64,000 nt of DNA from an uncultured Lachnospiraceae bacterium (GTDB taxonomy: Bacteria > Bacillota > Clostridia > Lachnospirales > Lachnospiraceae), in assembly GCA_902789665.1 (NCBI GenBank), contig CADAOY010000004.1:434001-498000 (forward strand). Reading direction: 5' to 3'. Positions 53,238 through 62,684 of this stretch are shown piece after piece. Position 1 is the first letter of the stretch; every line of letters starts with the position of its first letter. Under the pieces are notes generated by a model that saw only the letters and a program-made list of their open reading frames with translations, was not told where the DNA came from and ran no database searches. A program made the translations under genes and the position numbers.

Positions 53238-54938
53238 TTATAATTCGCTCATAAGTTTCATCTTGTAATTTGTAAATTCATCAGATGTGAGCATTCCAAC
53301 CTTCTCAAGATCCATAAGCTTCTTAACGCTAACCTGGAACTCTTCAGTTGATTCGTGTGGTTTGAAGATGTCTGCGATAAACTCTTCTTTCTTAAGGTTG
53401 TAATCTTCTTCAGAGATAAGTCCCATCTTAGGAGAAGCGATATAAATCTCAACCTTTGTAACATAATCATCAATTGCGCTAACCTTACGAAGAAGATCAA
53501 CCTTCTTAGCATGGAAGTCGCTGTCTGATAACCAGTTGCACTCTTTAAGAGCGATAAGTCTTTCAACAACAACCTTGAATTCATCTACATTGCTCCATGG
53601 AGCGTTATTAACGAAATCATTGATAACCTGCTGCTGTTTTGCTCTGAAGTCGTTCTCTGTGATAACCTTTGCATCAACAAGAACTGGCCACTTATTAAGC
53701 TTATCTTTAAGTGTAGGAATTGGATCTTCAAATCCTACATCGATGATATCAACTAATGACTGAATCTTAAGTTTGAATTCATCATCTGAAAGCATTCCAA
53801 CTTCTTTAAGGATTGGCCATCTCTCTAACTTGTGAAGAAGAACTGTATTTGTATCATTGTAATCAAATTCAACTTCATCAAGAATTGATTTCTTCTTCTC
53901 TTCAAATTCAGCATCGTTAATCATGCCACCAATCTTGAGGTATGGTAACTTCTCGATGTTGCTCTTGTATTCGTTAAGATCCTTAACATCTGTATTGCAG
54001 CACTCTTTGATGATATCAGCCTTACGAGCGTTGAATTCTGAATCATCAAGCATACCCATATCTTTAAGAACAACAAGTTTCTCAACCTTGGTATTGAAAT
54101 CTGACATTCCACATAATTCGCTAACAAGTTCTAACTTCTTGGCATCGAATTCTTTCTCAGATAACATACCGCAGTCTTTTAAGATATATAACTTCTCTAA
54201 TCTCTTCTGGAAATCTTCTGAGTTATCCTCTTCCTTCTTTGCTGGAGCCGGAGCTGGAGCAGGTGGAGGTGTAGGAGCTGTTCTTCTGCTAAGTACTGGT
54301 GTACTTGAAATTGGTGCAGCTGCTGGAGCAGGTGCCGGAGTTGGAACTGCTTCTGCTCTCTTGAGTAATGATGATCCAATCTCTTCTGCAGGTGCCTCAG
54401 CCTTAGGTGCTTTAGCAGGTGCTGGAGCTGGAGCCTCAGCCTTAACTGGAGCTGGCTTAGGAGCCGGAGCTTCCGGTTTCTTAACCGGCTGTGGTTCAGG
54501 AGCCTGTACAGGTTTAACTACAGGAGTACCTGTAGGTCTCTGGATTGGCTGGCTCTGTGTTGTAGCCTGCTTAACCGGAGCTGCTGCGTTGCTTCCGCCT
54601 GAACTCTCTTTCAACTGACCTAATTTCTCGATAACTATATCTATATCCTTAATAGAAGGGAAAATAGTCTGTGCTTTCTTTGTACCATATAAACTGGTAA
54701 TTCTTGTGTTCATGATCAAGGCCTGGTTACCCATATATTCACCTTTCAAAACTTCACGAACATCAGTAAGGGGATAATCGAAATTGTCTATGTAACCGTT
54801 TCTTCCCTCTTCGTTACAGATAAAAGCCTTTCCTGAGATTCTGTCCCCATCAATTTTTAAGAAAAGCTTGTCTCCGCCTTTCAATAGCTTATTTTTAATG
54901 CTACCGCTGTAATTACAAGTAAAAACTTGAGCTGCCAT
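53238..54938 (-). CDS. protein with N-terminal beta domain, Pro/Ala linker and eight SHOCT-like repeats
   Basis: About 566 residues. Residues 1-115 form a compact domain (MAAQVFTCNYSGSIKNKLLK and VREVLKGEYMGNQALIMNTR). Residues about 120-225 are a Pro/Ala/Lys-rich disordered linker. Residues about 245-566 hold eight ~40-residue repeats of the form FxxKLEKLxxLKDxGMLSDxEFxxKKxxLL, which I read as SHOCT-like units. SHOCT modules usually occur singly at C-termini, where they probably bind partner proteins. ATG 54938 has AGGGAGG 8 bases upstream; the frame extends to 54962 but the start there is unlikely. It is a single-gene unit; function unknown. Confidence 0.8.
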   Translation of the reverse strand: MAAQVFTCNYSGSIKNKLLKGGDKLFLKIDGDRISGKAFICNEEGRNGYIDNFDYPLTDVREVLKGEYMGNQALIMNTRITSLYGTKKAQTIFPSIKDIDIVIEKLGQLKESSGGSNAAAPVKQATTQSQPIQRPTGTPVVKPVQAPEPQPVKKPEAPAPKPAPVKAEAPAPAPAKAPKAEAPAEEIGSSLLKRAEAVPTPAPAPAAAPISSTPVLSRRTAPTPPPAPAPAPAKKEEDNSEDFQKRLEKLYILKDCGMLSEKEFDAKKLELVSELCGMSDFNTKVEKLVVLKDMGMLDDSEFNARKADIIKECCNTDVKDLNEYKSNIEKLPYLKIGGMINDAEFEEKKKSILDEVEFDYNDTNTVLLHKLERWPILKEVGMLSDDEFKLKIQSLVDIIDVGFEDPIPTLKDKLNKWPVLVDAKVITENDFRAKQQQVINDFVNNAPWSNVDEFKVVVERLIALKECNWLSDSDFHAKKVDLLRKVSAIDDYVTKVEIYIASPKMGLISEEDYNLKKEEFIADIFKPHESTEEFQVSVKKLMDLEKVGMLTSDEFTNYKMKLMSEL

Positions 54939-54994
54939 TAAAATAACCTCCCTTTCATTCACGCTATATGGATAATGAACTTTTTATGCCTTTA

Positions 54995-55030
54995 GTCAAA
55001 AAAACAAAACAAAATTCACAAAGAATTTTG
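54995..55030 (-). terminator. terminator-like hairpin between RNase E/G gene and the SHOCT-repeat gene
   Basis: On the minus strand CAAAATTC pairs with GAATTTTG around a 5-base loop (55010-55030), followed by TTTTGTTTTTTT. It lies about 80 bases after the RNase E/G stop and about 60 bases before the next start. It most likely ends the his-radical-SAM-rng transcript. Confidence 0.75.
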
Positions 55031-55107
55031 CGTTTTAAACATATATTTGTTCAAAATCACTTATCAATATAATACCAATAAATGACCTATTTTTCAAGTT
55101 TTTTTTA

Positions 55108-56118
55108 TTAAATCTCTATAAACTGTTCAGACAACATTAAGCCTGATTTTTTTCTTGTTATTTCTACCAAACCGAGGGCTGTAAAATCGTGAATATGCAC
55201 AAAATCATCCTCCATCGCCATGGTTTTTAAAGCATCAAAGAGTGTAATTCTGTCTTCTTTCTCAGGCATATTGATAAAATCCACGATTATTATTCCTGAT
55301 ATATTTCTTAAGGTAAGCTGCAGCATAATCTCTTTGGCTGCTTCCAAATTAATATCAAGTGCCGATAATTTATCAGTGGATTTAGCACCATTTACATCAA
55401 TAACACACATGCTCTCAGTGTTCTCTATGTATATTGATGCACCGCTCTTTAAGTTTATTTTTGATGAAAATACATTATTTAAGTGTTTTTCAACTGAAAA
55501 TACAACATTTAATGGAACAAGATTATCATCGTAGACTGAAATATTATGTAAACCTTTAACTGATGCTACAGCGTTTACCATTTCAAAAAGTTCTTTTGTT
55601 TCGCAGATAATACGGTCATTTTCATCAAGATAATCAATAAGACTTAAGATATTGGACTGACCATCTTTAAGAACATAAAAGTCAGTGAGTGTTTTTGCCC
55701 TGGCAATCAGTTCATTTATATTGTCATCTTTAATTTTACAGGTTGCAGATGATAATTTGTTCTTTGAAGGAAGCCTTTTGATCTGAACAAGAACATTATC
55801 ACCAACTCTTAATGCACCGCCATCTCTTGATAAATTGCATTCCGGGAGATAATCGGTCTTACGCATAAAAAGCTTCTGCTTATCCTTCGCCAGCAGGAAA
55901 AGTGCATCAGTTCCCGGGCTTATACTGTCGACTTTGGCAATAACGACAGATTTTTCAGCCAAAACCTTATCGGCCTTCGAAACAATCCTTATAAGTCTGT
56001 CATCCTTAATCAGCATCGACAGAATGCTTCCTTTATAATTCAAAAAAAGCAGAGTCCTGGCGAAGGCGCCATTATTTATATTTTTGCCATCCTGGCCTTT
56101 TGGAATTGGTTTAATCAT
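55108..56118 (-). CDS. short RNase E/G family protein
   Basis: A 336-residue member of the Rne/Rng family. The S1-like region is SVVIAKVDSISPGTDALFLL ... IKRLPSKNK. The DNase-I-like catalytic domain retains MCVIDVNGAKST and GIIIVDFINMPEKED, with the two aspartates corresponding to the magnesium ligands of E. coli RNase E (Asp303, Asp346). It ends at EITRKKSGLMLSEQFIEI and lacks the CPxC zinc-link and the following small domain, so it is much shorter than E. coli RNase G. It starts by a 4-base overlap with the previous gene. It probably processes RNA, but oligomerisation may differ. Confidence 0.85.
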   Translation of the reverse strand: MIKPIPKGQDGKNINNGAFARTLLFLNYKGSILSMLIKDDRLIRIVSKADKVLAEKSVVIAKVDSISPGTDALFLLAKDKQKLFMRKTDYLPECNLSRDGGALRVGDNVLVQIKRLPSKNKLSSATCKIKDDNINELIARAKTLTDFYVLKDGQSNILSLIDYLDENDRIICETKELFEMVNAVASVKGLHNISVYDDNLVPLNVVFSVEKHLNNVFSSKINLKSGASIYIENTESMCVIDVNGAKSTDKLSALDINLEAAKEIMLQLTLRNISGIIIVDFINMPEKEDRITLFDALKTMAMEDDFVHIHDFTALGLVEITRKKSGLMLSEQFIEI

Positions 56119-56843
56119 CTTTTTGCTCCGAGAGATATAAAATCATCATCTTCTATTGTATATAAATCCGTACGAAGAAGATTGAAATTCTCGCTATACT
56201 CAGCATTTTCAAGCTCATAAAGACATTTTACGGCCTCTTTAGGATTAAGATTTCCACTGCTTGATGCATTAACCAGAACATATAAATCATCATCTGATAA
56301 TGTCAGACCTTTATCTTTAATATCATCCAAAATCCCCGTCGGAAGTTCCGTCGCTTTACAGATTTCATAAATGAAAGGCTTTATATCACTGGTTTTCTCA
56401 GACTTCTTGGTCTTCTTTGTAAAGAGAATCTCATCTTTTGTATTATAATCAGAAATTGCCTTATCAATATCAAAAGGCAAAGTGTCTTTAAATCTGATAA
56501 CATAGCCTGCAGCCTGAACTGAAGCCATGGCATTTTCTGCATCATCAGGAAGCAAAATGATATCCTCGATATGCATTCCGTAAGCCATCTGAGCATCTAA
56601 GTCTTCTTTCATCTTTTCAAGAGAATCATAGGAATTAGCCTCAATGTCGAAATATTCAGCCAGACCTTCCAAACCGATTCCCATAGGAAAAGCAAAAGAC
56701 ATAATCTGGTGTGGACTAAAGCCTTCTGTATATTTAATGTCTATGTCAGCTCTCTTAACGGCTTTCTGGAAATATCTGAGGATATCCAGGTGGCCTATGA
56801 ATTTAAGGGGGCCGATTTTGCTAAATTTGATTCTTAATTTCAT
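56115..56843 (-). CDS. TIGR03936-type radical SAM-linked protein (DUF2344)
   Basis: A 242-residue protein starting MKLRIKFSKIGPLKFIGHLD, with YTEGFSPHQIMSFAFPMGIG, typical of the DUF2344 family that is always found beside (or fused to) a B12-binding-like radical SAM enzyme. Here that partner lies 8 bases upstream. Substrate is unknown, although the conserved proximity to rng and ribosomal protein genes in many Firmicutes suggests RNA or ribosome modification (inference). Confidence 0.9.
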   Translation of the reverse strand: MKLRIKFSKIGPLKFIGHLDILRYFQKAVKRADIDIKYTEGFSPHQIMSFAFPMGIGLEGLAEYFDIEANSYDSLEKMKEDLDAQMAYGMHIEDIILLPDDAENAMASVQAAGYVIRFKDTLPFDIDKAISDYNTKDEILFTKKTKKSEKTSDIKPFIYEICKATELPTGILDDIKDKGLTLSDDDLYVLVNASSSGNLNPKEAVKCLYELENAEYSENFNLLRTDLYTIEDDDFISLGAKR

Positions 56844-56851
56844 AAAAATAC

Positions 56852-58717
56852 CTATTTATAAAAGCAGAATTTACCGGAGCCATATACGCTGGCGCCGCAC
56901 ATCTGGCATTTTTCCTTGCAGTTAACAGTAGTTTCGCCTCTCTGGGCCTTAAGATATTCTTTCTTAAGGAAATTCTTGGTAACACCTATATCAATGAAAT
57001 CCCATGGCAAAATCTCCGCCAGATCTCTTTCTCTGTCAATGTAGAATTTATAATCAATTCCGCATTCCTCAAAAGAATCGAGCCAGTTCTGGAATATGAA
57101 GAATTCATTCCAGGCATCGAAGAAACTGCCTTTTTGATATGCTTTATATATGGCCTTGGAGACTTTTCTGTCGCCTCTTGCGAATATTCCTTCCAAAACG
57201 GAAACATCTGTATCGTGCCATATGTATTTAATGCTCTTTTGGTTAAGAGTTTTAATTATGCCCTGTCTTGTGGTAAAAGCCTTGTCCCTGAATTCTTCGA
57301 GTGAGCACATTCTGCTCCACTGAAAAGCCGTAAAAGGCTTTGGAATAAAGAATGATGTGCTGGCTGTAATTGATACGCGCCCATTTCTCTGTGATTTAGG
57401 CACTGTTTCATAATAAACCGCAGCAACTTTATTACAAAGTTCGCCTATGCCTTCAATATCCTCGTTAGTCTCGGTAGGAAGTCCCAGCATGAAATAAAAT
57501 TTAACCTTATTCCAGCCGCCCTCGAAGGCAAGTTTGGCACCGTCAAGAATAACTTCCTCGGTCAATCCTTTGTTAATTACATTACGAAGTCTCTGGGATC
57601 CGGCCTCTGCCGCAAAGGTTAAGGATGTCTTTTTTACATCCTGCACTTTATTCATAACATCCAGGGAAAATGAGTCAATTCTAAGGCTTGGAAGGGATAT
57701 ATTAACCTTCCTTTTGGTACATTCATCAATCAAAAAACCAAGTAAGTCATATAGACCGGTATAGTCACTGGAGCTCAATGAACTCAGGCAGATTTCCTCA
57801 TGACCCGTGTTGTCCATAAGCTCGATGGCATATTTCTTTAATACCTCGATATCTCTCTCCCTGATTGGTCTGTACAGCTGGCCTGCCTGACAGAATCTGC
57901 ATCCTCTGGTGCAGCCACGCATAATCTCTAAGGTTAATCTGTCCTGGGTTGCCTTAATAAACGGAATTACAGGCTTGGTCGGATAATATGTATGGGATAA
58001 ATCCTCTTCCACTTCTTTTCTGATTGTTGCAGGAATATCGTCAAAAAGCGGGAAGAATCTTTTAATTGTCCCGTCCTCGTTATATTCAACATCATATAAA
58101 GAAGGCACATATATACCCGGAACTTTAGCTGCATGATGGAGAAAATCAGCCCTGGAAACTCCGTTTTTCTTATCTTCTTTATATAAATCCAGAAGTTCTC
58201 TGTATCTTGTTTCACCCTCTCCTATATAAAACATATCAAAAAATTCGGCTATAGGTTCAGGATTATACGAACATGGTCCGCCGCCAATTACAATCGGATC
58301 ATCTTCAGTTCTGTCTTTGGAAAAAATTGGAATTTTGGCAAGATCAAGAATCTGCAATATATTGGTATAACACATCTCATATTGCAAAGTAATGCCAAGA
58401 AAATCAAAATCTTTAACCGGATCCTGGCTTTCAAGAGCAAATAAAGGAATATCCTTTTCTCTCATGATTTTATCAAGATCAGGCCACGGAGAATAAACTC
58501 TTTCACAATATGTATCTTCAAAAGAATTAAACATATCATAAAGAATCTGTATTCCTAAATGGCTCATACCAATCTCATAGACATCAGGAAAGCACATACA
58601 AAAACGAAGGGTATCAGGTGTGATATCCTTCATTATTGAATTAATCTCTAAGCCTATATATCTGGCCGGTTTTTCAATTTGCATTAAAATATCATCAGAT
58701 AATGCAAGTTCTCTCAA
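56852..58717 (-). CDS. TIGR03960-type B12-binding-like radical SAM protein
   Basis: A 621-residue enzyme. The N-terminal cobalamin-binding-like domain has CFPDVYEIGMSHLGIQILYD and IVIGGGPCSYNPEPIAEFFD. The radical SAM core contains EIMRGCTRGCRFCQAGQLYRPIR, whose CxxxCxxC cysteines bind the 4Fe-4S cluster. It ends with a CKEKCQMCGASVYGSGKFC cysteine-rich tail that could bind another metal or cluster. TTG 58717 is the best start because AAGGAG lies at 58724-58729. A longer frame to 58744 overlaps the HisIE stop. It is translated just after hisIE and before the DUF2344 gene. Confidence 0.88.
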   Translation of the reverse strand: MRELALSDDILMQIEKPARYIGLEINSIMKDITPDTLRFCMCFPDVYEIGMSHLGIQILYDMFNSFEDTYCERVYSPWPDLDKIMREKDIPLFALESQDPVKDFDFLGITLQYEMCYTNILQILDLAKIPIFSKDRTEDDPIVIGGGPCSYNPEPIAEFFDMFYIGEGETRYRELLDLYKEDKKNGVSRADFLHHAAKVPGIYVPSLYDVEYNEDGTIKRFFPLFDDIPATIRKEVEEDLSHTYYPTKPVIPFIKATQDRLTLEIMRGCTRGCRFCQAGQLYRPIRERDIEVLKKYAIELMDNTGHEEICLSSLSSSDYTGLYDLLGFLIDECTKRKVNISLPSLRIDSFSLDVMNKVQDVKKTSLTFAAEAGSQRLRNVINKGLTEEVILDGAKLAFEGGWNKVKFYFMLGLPTETNEDIEGIGELCNKVAAVYYETVPKSQRNGRVSITASTSFFIPKPFTAFQWSRMCSLEEFRDKAFTTRQGIIKTLNQKSIKYIWHDTDVSVLEGIFARGDRKVSKAIYKAYQKGSFFDAWNEFFIFQNWLDSFEECGIDYKFYIDRERDLAEILPWDFIDIGVTKNFLKKEYLKAQRGETTVNCKEKCQMCGASVYGSGKFCFYK

Positions 58718-58727
58718 AATAAGCTCC

Positions 58728-60008
58728 TTATTCTCTGGATGCAAGTTCGTTTGTTATTTCATCCCAGGTAATACCCTTATCTACCATAAGAACCATCATA
58801 TGATAGAGGAAATCAGATATTTCGTACTTAATCTCACCGCTGTCAGGATTCTTTGATGCGATAATAATCTCAGATGCTTCTTCGCCAACCTTCTTAAGAA
58901 TCTTATCAATTCCTTTCTCGAAAAGATAATTGGTATAAGAACCTTCCTTAGGATTTACTTTTCTGTCTTTAATTACATCATAAACATCATTAAAGACTTT
59001 AAGCGGATTCTTCTCTATATAACTCTTGGATGTAATTTCATTAAAGAAACAGCTGTAGCTGCCTGTATGGCAGGCAACGCCAACCTGGCTGACCTTGGCA
59101 AGAATTGTATCATAATCGCAGTCAGCATAAAGAGCCTTAACATACTGAAAATGACCGCTGCTTTCGCCTTTCTCCCACTGACCTTTACGGCTTCTTGAAT
59201 AATAATTCATTTTGCCGGTTACCAAAGTCTTCTCAAAAGCCTCTTTATTCATGTAAGCAAGCATAAGAACATCACCGGTTCTGTAATCCTGAGTAATAAC
59301 AGGAATAAGTCCTGAACCACCGACTTTAAGTTCATCCCAGCTGATTTTGGCTTCAAATGAATTAACTTCGATGCCTTTTTCCTTGCATACATTCTTGATC
59401 TGATTTACTTCAGTCAGACTTAAATCAATTACTTCGCCGAATATACCGCAAACATTGTCATTTTGAGCAACAATCAGGAATTTCTCCAAACTTACATCAG
59501 GAAGATATGCATTAACTGCAAGTGAAGTAAGTGCTGCGATACTTTCTGTATTTTCTTCTGTAAAAACATATAAATCTGTGGAATATTTCTCAGCATTAAC
59601 ACGGTATACGCCAAGAGAATTAATATCATCCACAGTTACTGAGATTCTGTCCTTGCCGAATCTGTTTGAAACATCCTCAAGCATTTCCCAGTTAGACTGC
59701 TTTGAAAGATTAAGAATAACCTTCTTACATCCGGCATAAACTAACTTTTTAACATCCTCGGCTCTTTCAATATTAAAGGAAACTGATAAATCTGTCTCAG
59801 CATAAGCCGCAATTTCCTTAATTCTCTTAATTGCAAGTTCCTTATTGTCGAAGTCCTCATCCATTACAATCATGAGTATTTCGTCAATATTGATATCGCA
59901 TAATTTACGAATGTAACCTTCTAAATCAATGATGGTTTCATCCATTTTGGCAGTTGTATAAACAATGCCCTCTTTAATATATATTCTGGCTATGAAATTC
60001 TTTTTCAT
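58728..60008 (-). CDS. hisIE: HisI-HisE fusion with a degenerate HisA/HisF-like N-terminal half
   Basis: A 426-residue protein in three parts. Residues 1-225 resemble a degraded (beta-alpha) HisA/HisF barrel ([29 protein letters not shown]), but the catalytic aspartates of HisA are not where expected. Residues about 235-325 are His[44 protein letters not shown] and CHTGSYSCF with metal-binding residues. Residues about 335-426 are His[15 protein letters not shown] and [10 protein letters not shown]. It performs two consecutive histidine steps (PR-ATP pyrophosphohydrolase and PR-AMP cyclohydrolase). AAGGAGG precedes ATG 60008. Confidence 0.93.
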   Translation of the reverse strand: MKKNFIARIYIKEGIVYTTAKMDETIIDLEGYIRKLCDINIDEILMIVMDEDFDNKELAIKRIKEIAAYAETDLSVSFNIERAEDVKKLVYAGCKKVILNLSKQSNWEMLEDVSNRFGKDRISVTVDDINSLGVYRVNAEKYSTDLYVFTEENTESIAALTSLAVNAYLPDVSLEKFLIVAQNDNVCGIFGEVIDLSLTEVNQIKNVCKEKGIEVNSFEAKISWDELKVGGSGLIPVITQDYRTGDVLMLAYMNKEAFEKTLVTGKMNYYSRSRKGQWEKGESSGHFQYVKALYADCDYDTILAKVSQVGVACHTGSYSCFFNEITSKSYIEKNPLKVFNDVYDVIKDRKVNPKEGSYTNYLFEKGIDKILKKVGEEASEIIIASKNPDSGEIKYEISDFLYHMMVLMVDKGITWDEITNELASRE

Positions 60009-60025
60009 ATGGCCCTCCTTAAGAT

Positions 60026-60670
60026 TTATAAGCTTCCTTTGGTTGAAAGAACCTCAGATGCATCTCTGCCTACTGTTGCGGCAATTTTCAGCGCGTTGGC
60101 AAAAGCCTTGAACATGGCTTCAATTATGTGATGTGTGTTATCTCCATCCATAATCTTAAAATGTATATTCATGCCTGCGCTGTAGCTTAATGCATAGAAA
60201 AACTCTTTTAATGTCTCGGTTTCAAAATACCCGACCCTTTCAACTTTGAAATCATAATCAAAATTAAGATATGGTCTTCCTGAGATATCGATGGCACACA
60301 AAACCAGAGCATCATCCATAGGCATTACGAAAGAAGCATATCTGTTTATGCCCTTCTTCTCGCCTAAAGCCTTTGCAATGGCCTGTCCTAAAACAATGCC
60401 TGTATCTTCAACGGTATGATGATTATCAACTCTTAAATCGCCATTTGCAACAAGTGATAAATCAATACCTGAGTGCTTGGTGAAGCTTTCAAGCATGTGA
60501 TCAAAGAATCCGATTCCTGTTGAAATGTCATATTTGCCATTTCCGTCTATATTAATCTTGCAGGTTATATCAGTTTCCTTGGTTTTTCTCTTGATTTCAG
60601 CGACTCTTCCACTAACCAAAGGAGTCTCTTTCTTTACTTCTGTTTTAGTTTCAGGTTTTTTAACTGCCAT
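60026..60670 (-). CDS. hisB: imidazoleglycerol-phosphate dehydratase
   Basis: About 214 residues. After a Lys/Glu-rich N-terminal extension, the core has [37 protein letters not shown] and [19 protein letters not shown], which supply the Mn-binding histidines. The start is ATG 60670 behind GGGAGGTAGGT; a longer frame to 60697 is possible but lacks a site. It dehydrates IGP to imidazole-acetol phosphate. It lies just after hisD and before hisIE on the minus strand. Confidence 0.96.
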   Translation of the reverse strand: MAVKKPETKTEVKKETPLVSGRVAEIKRKTKETDITCKINIDGNGKYDISTGIGFFDHMLESFTKHSGIDLSLVANGDLRVDNHHTVEDTGIVLGQAIAKALGEKKGINRYASFVMPMDDALVLCAIDISGRPYLNFDYDFKVERVGYFETETLKEFFYALSYSAGMNIHFKIMDGDNTHHIIEAMFKAFANALKIAATVGRDASEVLSTKGSL

Positions 60671-60724
60671 ACCTACCTCCCAAAATCTCAAATACAATTA
60701 TACAATAAAATATTCAAAATATCA

Positions 60725-62026
60725 TTATAAAGTATTTTTGCCAAATCTTTCCCTGATGGAATTAGCATGAGCTTCAAGTCCTTCATTCTCAGCAAAAATC
60801 TCAATCTTCTCATGAATTCTTCGAAGTCCTTCTTCAGAATAGCAGATTACGCTGGATTTCTTAATGAAATCATCAACTGATAATGGCGAGAAGAATCTGG
60901 ATGTTCCATTGGTTGGAAGCACATGATTAGGACCTGCAAAATAATCGCCCAGAGGCTCTGAAGAATATTCTCCAAGGAATATGGCTCCGGCATTTCTTAC
61001 CTTTGTCATGTCTGCCCAAGGATTCTTTGTTACAATCTCAAGGTGCTCAGATGCAATATCATTAACTGCATCAAATGCACTGTCCATATCCTTTGCAATA
61101 AGAATAAATCCAAAATTCTCTACTGATTTTTCGAGAATTGATTTTCTCTTGGCTACAGCAACATATTTCTCAACAAGACTTTCAACCTTATTGGCAAGTT
61201 CTTCCGATGTTGTAACTAAAATGCATGATGCCATTTCATCATGTTCAGCCTGTGATAACAGGTCTCTTGCCACATATTCAGGCTTGGCGGTCTCGTCAGC
61301 AAGTACCAAGATCTCGGATGGTCCTGCAACTGAATCGATACTTACATAGCCATATACAGCCTTCTTTGCAAGGGCAACAAAGATATTTCCAGGGCCGACG
61401 ATTTTGTCAACCTTTGGAACACTCTCGGTACCAAATGCAAAAGCCGCAATAGCCTGAGCGCCGCCTACTTTATATATGGTATCAACTCCTGCAATCTTTG
61501 CAGCTGCAAGAGTTCCCGGATTAACCTTGCCTTCAGCATTTGGAGGTGTAATCATATAAATATTCTTACATCCCGCGCATTTGGCAGGTCCGATATTCAT
61601 AAGTGTTGACGACGGATAAGCAGCCTTACCGCCCGGTACATATACGCCCACCTTATCAATCGGTGTAATTCTCTGACCTAATATTGAACCATTCTCATCT
61701 GTGGTAAAGAAGCTGTTTCTTACCTGTTTTTCATGGAATTTTACAATATTTGCATATGCTTCTTCCATAACCTTGATATAAACAGGGTCCATGGAATTAT
61801 ATGCTTCGTCGATTTCTTCTTTTGTCACTAAAATATTGTCTTTATTTAAGTCAAACTTATCGAAATTCTTAGTATATTCAAAAATCGCCGCATCGCCATT
61901 CTCTCTTACATTGTTAACAATTTCGGCAACTTTAGCCTCGAATTCGCCATAGTGATTAGGGCTTCTTTTGATAAGTTCATCAAGTACGTTTTTCTTGTTT
62001 TCTTCAGTTAAATATAACTTTTTCAT
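60725..62026 (-). CDS. hisD: histidinol dehydrogenase
   Basis: A 433-residue zinc-dependent enzyme for the last two oxidations in histidine synthesis. [64 protein letters not shown] (zinc and catalytic His region), and [18 protein letters not shown] are all present. It overlaps hisG by 4 bases. Confidence 0.97.
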   Translation of the reverse strand: MKKLYLTEENKKNVLDELIKRSPNHYGEFEAKVAEIVNNVRENGDAAIFEYTKNFDKFDLNKDNILVTKEEIDEAYNSMDPVYIKVMEEAYANIVKFHEKQVRNSFFTTDENGSILGQRITPIDKVGVYVPGGKAAYPSSTLMNIGPAKCAGCKNIYMITPPNAEGKVNPGTLAAAKIAGVDTIYKVGGAQAIAAFAFGTESVPKVDKIVGPGNIFVALAKKAVYGYVSIDSVAGPSEILVLADETAKPEYVARDLLSQAEHDEMASCILVTTSEELANKVESLVEKYVAVAKRKSILEKSVENFGFILIAKDMDSAFDAVNDIASEHLEIVTKNPWADMTKVRNAGAIFLGEYSSEPLGDYFAGPNHVLPTNGTSRFFSPLSVDDFIKKSSVICYSEEGLRRIHEKIEIFAENEGLEAHANSIRERFGKNTL

Positions 62027-62673
62027 TGGTCAATCTCCGTTTTCATTTTGTCAATAATTTCTGTAATACGCTTATTCTGCATTCTCATGCTTACCTGATT
62101 GACGATAACTCTTGCAGATAAATCCCTGATTTCTTCCAATACCTTAAGACCGTTTTCTCTTAAAGTGCTTCCGGTCTCGACTATATCGACGATACAGTCA
62201 CTTAAACCTACAATAGGTCCAAGTTCAACAGAACCGTTAAGTTTAATAATGTCAACAGTCTGATGCTTGGTATTAAAGAAGTAATCTTTGGCAATTACAG
62301 GATACTTTGTAGCAACTCTGATTCTCTCACGGTGCTTAAGTAACTCTCCCGCACTTTCAGGTCCGCATACGCACATTCTGCACTTGCCCATTTTAAGATC
62401 AAGTACTTCATAAACCCTTCTGTTTTCTTCCAAAATCGTATCGAGACCAACAATACCAATGTCTGCCGCACCAAGTTCCACATATGTTGGAACATCAGTA
62501 GCTTTGGCAAGGAAGAATTTAAGTTTCAATTCTTCGTTGACAAATACAAGTTTTCTGGTATCCTTGTCTTTCATCTCTTCACATGTAATACCGGTCTTTT
62601 CCAGTAATTCCATTGCTTTTTTGGCAAGTCTTCCCTTGGCCAGAGCAAAAACAATATATTTATTGTCGTCCAT
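62023..62673 (-). CDS. hisG: ATP phosphoribosyltransferase, short-form catalytic subunit
   Basis: A 216-residue short-form HisG with FALAKGRLAKKAMELL, DVPTYVELGAADIGIVGLD, and GPIVGLSDCIVDIVETGSTL. It lacks the C-terminal histidine-binding domain of the long form, so it needs HisZ, whose gene is just upstream (11 bases apart). It starts histidine synthesis from ATP and PRPP. Confidence 0.96.
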   Translation of the reverse strand: MDDNKYIVFALAKGRLAKKAMELLEKTGITCEEMKDKDTRKLVFVNEELKLKFFLAKATDVPTYVELGAADIGIVGLDTILEENRRVYEVLDLKMGKCRMCVCGPESAGELLKHRERIRVATKYPVIAKDYFFNTKHQTVDIIKLNGSVELGPIVGLSDCIVDIVETGSTLRENGLKVLEEIRDLSARVIVNQVSMRMQNKRITEIIDKMKTEIDQ

Positions 62674-62684
62674 TTTATCTCCTT

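Noticed and set aside
55030-55107. Promoter with TTGG-TATTAT extended -10 for the SHOCT-repeat gene
   Set aside because: It lies upstream of a strong terminator-like hairpin (54995-55030), so it would be an attenuated transcript at best; not enough evidence to annotate.
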